In this document: positions 1 through 5,233 of the stretch, in pieces
How positions within the stretch are numbered: position 1 is the first letter of the stretch
Layout: each line of letters opens with the position of its first letter
Source: Gammaproteobacteria bacterium
GTDB taxonomy: Bacteria > Pseudomonadota > Gammaproteobacteria > SZUA-229
DNA length: 5,233 nucleotides
Assembly (NCBI GenBank): GCA_030641945.1
Contig: DAOWLL010000161.1
Coordinates: 1-5,233 of the forward strand
Reading direction: 5' to 3'
Translations under genes and position numbers: made by a program
Notes under the pieces: model-generated
Seen by the model: the letters and a program-made list of their open reading frames with translations, nothing else
Told to the model about the DNA's origin: nothing
The model's database searches: none

Positions 1-384
1 ATGGTCGAGCATATTGACCACTATGCAAAAGAGGTGGTCCCACAAATCCTGGACAAACTGGCAGACACACAACTCAGAGATTTGGCTACCATGGCTGTGC
101 CACGTGCGCAAAAACACTTTAAGGTAGAAACAATAATCAGCTTTTCGAAGGTGGCAGATAGCGGGATCACGAGGATGCATATAGAAACTAGAAACAGGCC
201 GGGGCTGCTTTCAGTTATTGCAAGAACATTCATTCAATGTAACCTGAGTATCCACAGCGCCAAGATTTCCACTGCTGGTGAAACCGCTATCGACTATTTT
301 GATATCACTCAGGCCAATACCTATACCCCATTGAGTGATGACATGCAGCAGCAACTCAAACAGGCGTTACTGGAACAGCTATAA
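1..384 (+). CDS. glnD: [Protein-PII] uridylyltransferase/uridylyl-removing enzyme GlnD, C-terminal part (5' end outside window)
   Basis: GlnD is the cytoplasmic glutamine sensor that adds UMP to PII proteins (GlnB/GlnK) under nitrogen limitation and removes it when glutamine is plentiful. Only the last 127 residues are present. The reading frame is open from base 1, and the ATG there is probably an internal Met, because the family is normally about 850-900 residues long. The visible part holds the final ACT domain (about residues 42-127). It contains the motif [13 protein letters not shown] (residues 65-77), followed by [20 protein letters not shown], the ACT strand-helix pattern that binds glutamine in this family. 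The upstream nucleotidyltransferase and HD domains lie outside the window. The stop codon is separated by one base from the dapE start, so the two genes are probably co-transcribed. Identification rests on the ACT-domain resemblance to GlnD C-termini and on the segment [13 protein letters not shown], which leads into it. Another ACT-domain protein is possible but less likely. Confidence 0.9.
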   Translation: MVEHIDHYAKEVVPQILDKLADTQLRDLATMAVPRAQKHFKVETIISFSKVADSGITRMHIETRNRPGLLSVIARTFIQCNLSIHSAKISTAGETAIDYFDITQANTYTPLSDDMQQQLKQALLEQL

Positions 385-385
385 C

Positions 386-1516
386 ATGACAACAACGCTT
401 GAACTGACAAAACAGCTGATTAGCAGACCTTCCGTCACTCCCGATGACCAGGGCTGTCAGAAATTAATCGCCGAGCACCTGCAGGCTCTCGGTTTTGACA
501 TAGAACATCACCGTTTCGGTGAAGTTGATAATTTGTGGGCGCGCCGTGGCAAGCAGCCGCCTTTATTTGTATTTGCCGGTCACACAGATGTTGTTCCACC
601 TGGTCCCGTTGACCAGTGGCAGCATGACCCGTTTGTCCCCACGATATCGGCAAACACACTTTATGGCCGTGGTGCTGCAGACATGAAAAGCAGCATAGCC
701 GCGATGATCTGTGCCTGTGAGAAATTTATTGAGAACAATACAGACTACAAGGGTTCTATCGCTTTTCTCATTACCAGCGATGAAGAAGGCCCCGCAGTTG
801 ATGGCACAGTAAAAATTGTAGAATTGCTGCAGCAGCGTAATGAAAACATTGACTGGTGTCTTGTTGGCGAGCCAACCAGTACTGATACTGTTGGCGATGT
901 TGTCAAAAACGGGCGCCGCGGATCGCTTTCAGGAACACTGAGAATCATCGGCACCCAGGGACATATTGCCTACCCTCAGCTTGCAGACAATCCAGTTCAT
1001 CGTCTTGCGCCAGCATTGAATGACCTGGTAAATGAGCAATGGGACAATGGCAATGACTTTTTCCCACCGACAAGCTTCCAGATTTCAAACATTAATGCTG
1101 GCACAGGCGCAAATAACGTCATTCCGGGCTGTGTAGAAATTCTGTTCAACTTACGCTTCTCAACCGAAACGACTGAAGACCAGATTCGACATCGAATTGA
1201 ACAGATTCTGGACTCACATGAACTCAACTACAAACTGACCTGGGCACTATCAGGCAATCCCTTCCTCACACCTGCAGGCGAATTGATTGACGCAACCAGG
1301 GCAGCCATAAAGCAGGTTCGTAACTTCGACACCGAATTATCGACCAGTGGCGGCACTTCCGATGGCCGTTTTATTGCACCAACCGGCGCACAGGTACTTG
1401 AGCTGGGACCGGTTAACGCAAGCATTCACAAAATAGATGAAAATATCGATATCGATGAGCTTGAAGAGCTAACTGAGATTTATCATGAAATACTCATGCA
1501 GTTGCTCGCCAGATAG
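386..1516 (+). CDS. dapE: Succinyl-diaminopimelate desuccinylase DapE
   Basis: This M20-family dinuclear zinc hydrolase cleaves N-succinyl-LL-diaminopimelate to LL-diaminopimelate and succinate in the succinylase branch of lysine and peptidoglycan precursor synthesis, in the cytoplasm. The 376-residue product matches the usual length (about 375). All expected metal and catalytic residues are visible: His66 and Asp68 in [10 protein letters not shown], bridging Asp99 in GRGAADMK, catalytic Glu133 and ligand Glu134 in SDEEGPA, Glu162 in VGEPTS, and His348 in NASIHK. The central dimerisation domain runs from about residue 178 to 290 and includes the GRRGSLSG and GTQGHIAYP motifs. The ATG at 386 is chosen over the in-frame ATG at 335 because it gives the family N-terminus ([19 protein letters not shown]) and avoids overlapping glnD. 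There is no strong Shine-Dalgarno sequence, only GGAA about 10 bases upstream. With one base between the glnD stop and this start, translational coupling is likely. A weak candidate terminator follows the stop. Confidence 0.97.
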   Translation: MTTTLELTKQLISRPSVTPDDQGCQKLIAEHLQALGFDIEHHRFGEVDNLWARRGKQPPLFVFAGHTDVVPPGPVDQWQHDPFVPTISANTLYGRGAADMKSSIAAMICACEKFIENNTDYKGSIAFLITSDEEGPAVDGTVKIVELLQQRNENIDWCLVGEPTSTDTVGDVVKNGRRGSLSGTLRIIGTQGHIAYPQLADNPVHRLAPALNDLVNEQWDNGNDFFPPTSFQISNINAGTGANNVIPGCVEILFNLRFSTETTEDQIRHRIEQILDSHELNYKLTWALSGNPFLTPAGELIDATRAAIKQVRNFDTELSTSGGTSDGRFIAPTGAQVLELGPVNASIHKIDENIDIDELEELTEIYHEILMQLLAR

Positions 1517-1534
1517 GGCTTATACTAAAGGCTG

Positions 1535-1555
1535 CGCCTCACAGGGCGGGTTTTT
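1535..1555 (+). terminator. Possible weak rho-independent terminator after dapE
   Basis: A five-base stem CGCCT/GGGCG (one T-G pair) closes a CACA loop at 1535-1548 and is followed by GG and five T residues (1551-1555), 18 bases after the dapE stop. An alternative small hairpin (AGGC-TGC-GCCT, 1529-1539) overlaps it. The stem is short and the T tract is separated from it by two bases, so function is uncertain. Position and orientation suit the end of the glnD-dapE unit. Confidence 0.35.
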
Positions 1556-1653
1556 AAGCGCACATCTTCTGCGTTATGCTTGTTATGAAGGGCCATGATA
1601 ATTAGATCCGGCACTTCGTCGCGAAACATGCCTTGAACCTGTACGCTTAAAAG
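1548..1653. repeat. Imperfect inverted repeat in the dapE downstream gap (possible dispersed-element remnant)
   Basis: The left arm at 1548-1564 (GGGTTTTTAAGCGCACA) pairs with the right arm at 1637-1653. The right arm read on the minus strand is GGTCTTTTAAGCGTACA, giving 14 of 17 matches. Between them are a second, shorter pair (AAGGGCCATG at 1588-1597 against CATGCCTT at 1627-1634, with a two-base bulge) and a small TTCG-TCG-CGAA hairpin at 1615-1625. Nested pairing of this sort suggests a folded transcript or a degenerate miniature transposable element rather than a gene. No transposase, target-site duplication or second copy is visible in the window. The rest of the 222-base gap (1517-1738) shows no convincing coding sequence. 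A TACAAT at 1702-1707 could be a -10 element for the next gene, but no good -35 partner is present. Confidence 0.45.
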
Positions 1654-1738
1654 ACCGCAGAATTTTGTGAGAATTAATCAGAGTTGCCTTAACTAATGAG
1701 CTACAATCCGGGTAAATAATAATTAAAAAAGGTGCTCT

Positions 1739-2122
1739 ATGAATCTGGAAAAAGTCGTTTTCAGTTTCTTCATGATTCTCGCTCTAACGCTGAATTTCGG
1801 TTTTTTTGTCGGCGATGTTGATGACCCGGCACACCATAATGTCTACGAGTTGTATGCAGTACTGATCGTCAACCTCATTGCAACGGTGATGAAATTCGGT
1901 GACCGTTCACAACTGGGCGCCATGCTGCTGGCAACCAGTCTTGTTGCTGTCGTGCAGTTGATTTCATCCACCATCGTCTGGACTGTCGCTGTCCATGTAC
2001 ATGAAACCGGGCTTACGCCTGGTGTAATGTCGACAATTGTTTCCCTGAGTGGTGGCGCAATGCTGGCAAATATCATCTCTGTTATTCTACTGATGATCGA
2101 AGCGGCAATGCTGCGCCATTGA
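1739..2122 (+). CDS. DUF6394-like small integral membrane protein, partner gene of the K+ channel
   Basis: This is a 127-residue hydrophobic protein of unknown biochemical role. About four membrane-spanning segments are visible, roughly residues 6-24, 36-53, 60-87 and 100-123. Short polar loops carry GDVDDPAHHNVYELYA (25-40) and KFGDRSQLGA (52-61). From memory the sequence resembles the DUF6394 family, whose members are found next to TrkA-N potassium channel genes in gammaproteobacteria; I could not run a search. The start is supported by AAGGTG at 1729-1734, four bases before the ATG, after an A-rich stretch. The channel gene begins 41 bases after the stop on the same strand, so the two are probably one transcription unit. 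I infer, without direct evidence, that this protein may assist, regulate or assemble with the channel. No signal peptide or catalytic motif is visible. Confidence 0.85.
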   Translation: MNLEKVVFSFFMILALTLNFGFFVGDVDDPAHHNVYELYAVLIVNLIATVMKFGDRSQLGAMLLATSLVAVVQLISSTIVWTVAVHVHETGLTPGVMSTIVSLSGGAMLANIISVILLMIEAAMLRH

Positions 2123-2163
2123 TCGAGGAATCCCGGTTCATTCAGTGATATGAGGACTGACCA

Positions 2164-3909
2164 ATGAACCTGGTTACCTCGATGATCCTGCGGCGTATGC
2201 GCACGCCGTTCATTCTGCTTATCAGCGCATATAACATAGCGATATTAGGCTTGATATTGATTCCTGGTGTTGATGACCAGGGTAATCCCTTGCATATGAG
2301 CATCTTCCATGCATTTTATTTTGTCAGCTTCACAGCTACTACCATAGGTTTCGGTGAAATCCCCTATCCGTTATCGGAAGCACAGCGTTTATGGGCAGTA
2401 TTCTCAATATATTTCCTGGTTATCGCCTGGCTGTATGCAATTGGTAAAATTCTTACCCTTGTACAGGACCCACACTTCAAAGCTGCTGTCACCAGCTCCC
2501 GCTTCAGAAAAAATGTAAGGTCTTTGCACGAACCGTTCTACCTGGTATGCGGGCTTGGCGAGACAGGCTACGAAGTTGTTACCGCACTGACTGAAGAACA
2601 CTATCGTGCTGTTGTGATTGAAAATAATCCTGGCAATCTAAATGAAATCAGACTGAATGAAATGCGGGAGTTTGTCCCCAATATTATTGGAGACGCATCC
2701 GATGCAAAACAGCTTGAACATGCTGGCATTAAACACCCGAAATGCAAAGGCGTTATTGCGGTTACGTCATCAGATGAAATCAACCTTAAAATAGCCCTCT
2801 CCAGTAAACTACTTCATCCTGATGTTAAAGTTGTTTGTCGTTCTGAGTTGAAAGAATATGAAGAGAACATGCTCTCATTCGGCACAGATCAGATCGTCAA
2901 TCCATTTGAAACATTTGCAACCATATTTCAGATGGTAATGCATTCACCTTCCCTGTACCTGATTTATGACTGGCTGACCGGAGCACCGCATACCAAACTG
3001 AGCGACCCTATCTATTTCAGATATGGCCACTGGATACTCTGCGGTTATGGGCGCTTTGGCAAGCAACTTTATCAGCTGCTTATTGATGAGGATATTGATG
3101 TTACCGTCATAGACCCGTCAATTGATGTGCGCGATGAATTCGAGCATCATCATGTCGATCACAAGGAAAATTTCATCGTTGGCACCGGTATAGATGAGAA
3201 AACGCTGAAGAAAGCAGGCATTGAAACATCTGCTGGAATTATTGCGGGCTCCGATAACGACTCAAATAACCTTTCAATCATAATGACTGCCCGCGCGATA
3301 AATCCGGATGTGTTCGCTGTAGCGCGCCAGAACATCTATAACAACTACGACCTGTATTCAGCAACGAAAGCGAACCTTATTATGCGCCCGAGAGAGATCA
3401 CTGCTCGAAAGATCCGCGCAGTCTTCCTCAATCCACTACTGGTAGACTTTTTGAAGACAGCAAAAAGCCATGATGAGGAGTGGGCAAATATCTCTATTAG
3501 CAGAATGAGCGCTGTTATCGGAAATCACAATCCGCACATCTGGACGGTAGACATAACAGACAGTGTGTCTCCTGCCGTTACTGAGGCTCTCAATCTTGGT
3601 AGAAACATATATCTAGGGCATATTACCCAGGACCCGGCCTCAAGATACCTGAAACTCAAGTGCGTCCCCTTATTGCATGTGCGCGGTGAGGAAAAAATTA
3701 TGATGCCGGAAGAAGATACTGATATCCATATCGGCGACAAATTATTGTTCTGTGGTACACGCGAGGTCAAGAACAGTATGGACTGGACACTGAAGGTCAT
3801 GAGCAGCCTTAATTATGTAATGACTTTCAAAAACGAGCCAGAATCATACGCCTGGCGAATATTGCACAGATATCTACATAAGACCGAGCGCCGAAAAACC
3901 CAGCGTTGA
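2164..3909 (+). CDS. Two-transmembrane potassium channel with two RCK (TrkA-N) domains
   Basis: This is a 581-residue inner-membrane ion channel subunit, expected to form a K+-selective pore gated by a cytoplasmic RCK ring. The first transmembrane helix covers about residues 14-34. The pore helix and filter TTIGFGE lie at 59-65 (filter T60-I61-G62-F63-G64) and the second helix at about 75-100. The first Rossmann-type RCK domain begins near 125 with GLGETG (130-135) and an acidic residue ending the second strand (Glu153). The second begins near 289 with GYGRFG (294-299) and Asp317. Both patterns suit binding of a nucleotide such as NAD(H). A TrkA-C-like region lies around 490-540 (MMPEEDTDIHIGDKLLFCG at 513-531). 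GAGGA at 2152-2156, seven bases before the ATG, supports the start. The preceding gene encodes a DUF6394-like membrane protein. The architecture resembles MthK or Kch channels but with two RCK domains in one chain. The ligand and physiological role cannot be read from the sequence. Confidence 0.93.
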   Translation: MNLVTSMILRRMRTPFILLISAYNIAILGLILIPGVDDQGNPLHMSIFHAFYFVSFTATTIGFGEIPYPLSEAQRLWAVFSIYFLVIAWLYAIGKILTLVQDPHFKAAVTSSRFRKNVRSLHEPFYLVCGLGETGYEVVTALTEEHYRAVVIENNPGNLNEIRLNEMREFVPNIIGDASDAKQLEHAGIKHPKCKGVIAVTSSDEINLKIALSSKLLHPDVKVVCRSELKEYEENMLSFGTDQIVNPFETFATIFQMVMHSPSLYLIYDWLTGAPHTKLSDPIYFRYGHWILCGYGRFGKQLYQLLIDEDIDVTVIDPSIDVRDEFEHHHVDHKENFIVGTGIDEKTLKKAGIETSAGIIAGSDNDSNNLSIIMTARAINPDVFAVARQNIYNNYDLYSATKANLIMRPREITARKIRAVFLNPLLVDFLKTAKSHDEEWANISISRMSAVIGNHNPHIWTVDITDSVSPAVTEALNLGRNIYLGHITQDPASRYLKLKCVPLLHVRGEEKIMMPEEDTDIHIGDKLLFCGTREVKNSMDWTLKVMSSLNYVMTFKNEPESYAWRILHRYLHKTERRKTQR

Positions 3910-3946
3910 TAAACGAAGACTGATTACTGGTTCTTTACTGATGGAT

Positions 3947-3975
3947 CTGACGTAATTGAGATTGGCTGATATAAT
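3947..3975 (+). promoter_or_regulatory. Sigma70-type promoter for the tRNA-Arg gene
   Basis: A perfect -10 hexamer TATAAT (3970-3975) lies 17 bases after a CTGACG -35 element (3947-3952), which matches TTGACA at four of six positions. The predicted transcript would begin near 3982 and leave a leader of about 19 bases before the mature tRNA 5' end, to be removed by RNase P. A TATACT at 3995-4000 touches the tRNA gene and would start transcription inside it, so it is not the functional -10. Confidence 0.7.
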
Positions 3976-4000
3976 GCAATCGTTCACTATTTTGTATACT

Positions 4001-4077
4001 GCCCCGGTAGCTCAGCTGGATAGAGCAGCCGCCTCCTAAGCGGCAGGTCGGACGTTCAAATCGTCTCCGGGGCGCCA
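4001..4077 (+). tRNA. tRNA-Arg, anticodon CCU (reads AGG)
   Basis: The cloverleaf is complete. Acceptor arms GCCCCGG (4001-4007) and CCGGGGC (4067-4073) pair fully. The D stem is GCTC/GAGC with loop AGCTGGATA. The anticodon stem GCCGC/GCGGC encloses loop CTCCTAA (4033-4039), giving anticodon CCT at 4035-4037. The variable loop is five bases (4045-4049). The T stem GGACG/CGTCT, with one G-T pair, encloses loop TTCAAAT. The discriminator base is G4074 and CCA is encoded at 4075-4077. The anticodon decodes the AGG arginine codon. The gene stands alone, with its own promoter upstream. Converging genes start 80 bases past its 3' end, and no clear terminator is visible between them. Confidence 0.98.
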
Positions 4078-4157
4078 ATTTATACCTGTCTTTAAAGTAA
4101 GTTTAACGTCTATAGCCATGCTGACCGATAGCTGTCTAACTACCATATTTAAACCTG

Positions 4158-4901
4158 TTACTTGAGTACTTCCCTTGCATTCACGGGTTGCACCGGACGG
4201 TTGTTCGGGTACCCCATGACCTTCGTGAACTGATCAATCTGCGGTTTGGATGCTATCGCGGGTTGCTTGATCACGAACCACAATACGCCTTCAGAGCATG
4301 GCGGAGTGGTTAGCGATCCGTCAAAGCGGTAGTAATCACGGTCCGATGGAAGCATTGCTGACACATCGTAAGGTTTGGGCAAGGCATTCTTGTCTCCAGC
4401 CTTGCCAGGCATTTTCATCCACAAAGGGCTCAGCAGCGCATTGTTTCTACCCATTTCAAACATGACCGCGACCACGGCGAGATTGCCGTCCTTGTCAGCA
4501 TGCACCAGGTAGCTTTCCATCGGGAAATGCTTCCCGTTGATCGTGTTTTCACTCGGCGCATGAAAATGAAACTGCTTCAGCTCGAACACATGGCCATCCA
4601 CGGTGATGCTGCTGCCGGCAGCGTAGTTGATCTGAACCGTATGACCATTGTTGAGAATTTCTGTTGTGCCCGGTTCATACGCGAAATCGATAGGCTTGAG
4701 ATCCGCCTCGACAAAGTTGGCCAGGTCAATGGGCGACTGTTTCGTGCCGGTAGCGCAGGTCACGTAGTCGGCATCAAGCTGTCCCCAGTTTTCCGGTCCC
4801 GTCTCGCCGCTGTAACCCCAGTGGGCGCCACCGTGTGCTATCGCGGTTACAGTCATGGCTGCGACAGCTAACACGCAAGTGTTAGATTTTATCTTGTGCA
4901 T
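4158..4901 (-). CDS. Exported alpha-type carbonic anhydrase homologue with one zinc-ligand His replaced by Tyr
   Basis: This 247-residue protein belongs to the alpha class, whose zinc enzymes interconvert CO2 and bicarbonate, usually in the periplasm of Gram-negative bacteria. A signal peptide is likely at residues 1-22, with cleavage after AIA. The mature protein opens with HWGYSGETGPENW. Conserved elements are QSPIDL (55-60), NNGH with proton-shuttle His87, QFHFH with zinc ligands His112 and His114, gatekeeper Glu118, and GSLTTPPCSEG (195-205) with Thr198. Cys49 and Cys202 are positioned to form the usual disulfide. NNRPVQPVNAR lies near the C-terminus. The expected third zinc ligand (human CA II His119, in ELHLVH; Neisseria MEAHFVH) is Tyr131 here, in MESYLVH, so activity is uncertain. 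GAGGG at 4910-4906, shortly before the ATG, supports the start. I saw no convincing promoter in the 107 bases upstream. Hand counts suggest higher GC in its 5' part (38/60 at 4801-4860) than in the channel gene (25/60 at 2641-2700). Confidence 0.93.
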   Translation of the reverse strand: MHKIKSNTCVLAVAAMTVTAIAHGGAHWGYSGETGPENWGQLDADYVTCATGTKQSPIDLANFVEADLKPIDFAYEPGTTEILNNGHTVQINYAAGSSITVDGHVFELKQFHFHAPSENTINGKHFPMESYLVHADKDGNLAVVAVMFEMGRNNALLSPLWMKMPGKAGDKNALPKPYDVSAMLPSDRDYYRFDGSLTTPPCSEGVLWFVIKQPAIASKPQIDQFTKVMGYPNNRPVQPVNAREVLK

Positions 4902-5008
4902 TTTTCCCTCATCTTCACTATTTACAAATGTTCACAACAAATGAGTTGTCAGTATTCAAGACACCATTTACATAAGTCTTTCACAGCCGTCGTATGCTAT
5001 TCGTTTTA

Positions 5009-5233
5009 TTAAGCATTCGACTTGCTACTTGCATCACTATCGTCTGGTAAGGGCGTCAAGAACATCTGCAGCAATGCGCCTTTGCCAAGGCGTTTGCGGA
5101 CCACCGACAGCATGTTGTAACTGAGCAATGCAGCCGACAGGCATATTGTGTTAAGCCAGATGTGTTTCGCATCCGCATGCTGGAACAGCGCGATCAGCGA
5201 GGCGCCGAAGCCGTCGTATTCATGCCGTCCCTC
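5009..5233 (-). CDS. C-terminal end of an unidentified membrane protein (5' end outside window)
   Basis: A minus-strand frame is open from the window edge to a TAA at 5011-5009, encoding 74 residues. It begins EGRHEYDGFGASLIALFQH. A hydrophobic segment follows (about residues 25-42, IWLNTICLSAALLSYNML), then a basic stretch VVRKRLGKG (44-52) that fits the positive-inside rule. The tail is polar and Ser/Asp-rich (DDSDASSKSNA). This looks like the last transmembrane helix and cytoplasmic tail of a membrane protein. Codon use is regular and no stop interrupts the frame, which supports real coding. I do not recognise the family. It lies upstream of the carbonic anhydrase gene on the same strand with a 107-base gap, so co-transcription is possible but unproven. 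Confidence 0.65.
   Translation of the reverse strand, partial: EGRHEYDGFGASLIALFQHADAKHIWLNTICLSAALLSYNMLSVVRKRLGKGALLQMFLTPLPDDSDASSKSNA

Noticed and set aside
335..385. Upstream ATG that would extend DapE by 17 residues
   Set aside because: The extension overlaps the glnD end, is rich in Ser/Asn/Arg and does not resemble DapE N-termini. The ATG at 386 gives the normal length.
1525..1629. Minus-strand 34-residue open frame starting at the ATG at 1629
   Set aside because: It lies inside the inverted repeat, is very short, and I saw no convincing ribosome binding site. It is better explained as a by-product of the repeat.
4078..4157. Possible bidirectional terminator between the tRNA and the converging carbonic anhydrase gene
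   Set aside because: Only trivial palindromes such as CTTTAAAG are present. No GC-rich stem followed by a T tract occurs on either strand.
4500..4871. Plus-strand 123-residue open frame
   Set aside because: It lies wholly antisense to the carbonic anhydrase gene, whose motifs are unmistakable. The frame shows no recognisable domain.
4934..4949. Small inverted repeat ACAAC-N6-GTTGT upstream of the carbonic anhydrase gene, considered as an operator
   Set aside because: Five-base arms are too short to separate from chance, and no convincing promoter is placed around it.
4985..5219. 11-base direct repeat AGCCGTCGTAT at 4985-4995 and 5209-5219
   Set aside because: A few 11-base matches are expected by chance in a 5.2 kb window, and the flanks do not match. 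One copy lies inside a coding region.

Overview
The window looks like an ordinary stretch of chromosome from a gammaproteobacterium of moderate GC. The glnD and dapE products, the DUF6394-type membrane protein paired with a TrkA-N potassium channel, and a tRNA-Arg with an encoded CCA end all fit that group. I cannot name a genus. Most genes are housekeeping or ion and CO2 physiology genes. I see no complete mobile element, CRISPR array or phage gene.

Layout: positions 1-1516 (+) hold the 3' end of glnD (nitrogen-sensing PII uridylyltransferase), followed after one base by a complete dapE (lysine and peptidoglycan precursor synthesis). Positions 1517-1738 are a non-coding gap with a weak possible terminator and an imperfect inverted repeat that may be a remnant of a dispersed element. 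Positions 1739-3909 (+) carry a two-gene unit: a small four-helix DUF6394-like membrane protein and a 581-residue K+ channel with one pore and two cytoplasmic RCK/TrkA-N domains. A recognisable sigma70-type promoter then drives a tRNA-Arg(CCU) gene at 4001-4077.

Beyond the tRNA the coding strand switches. A secreted alpha-type carbonic anhydrase homologue lies at 4158-4901 (-). The C-terminal end of an unidentified membrane protein lies at 5009-5233 (-) and is cut by the window edge. No gene-free stretch exceeds 300 bases.

The most notable observation is in the carbonic anhydrase. The expected third zinc-binding histidine is a tyrosine (codon TAC at 4511-4509), while the other two zinc histidines, the gatekeeper Glu/Thr pair, the proton-shuttle His and both cysteines are kept. 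The protein may be a catalytically altered carbonic-anhydrase-like protein, a natural variant, or the product of a single-base sequencing error. The second point of interest is the tight pairing of the DUF6394-like protein with the channel, which suggests an uncharacterised auxiliary subunit.
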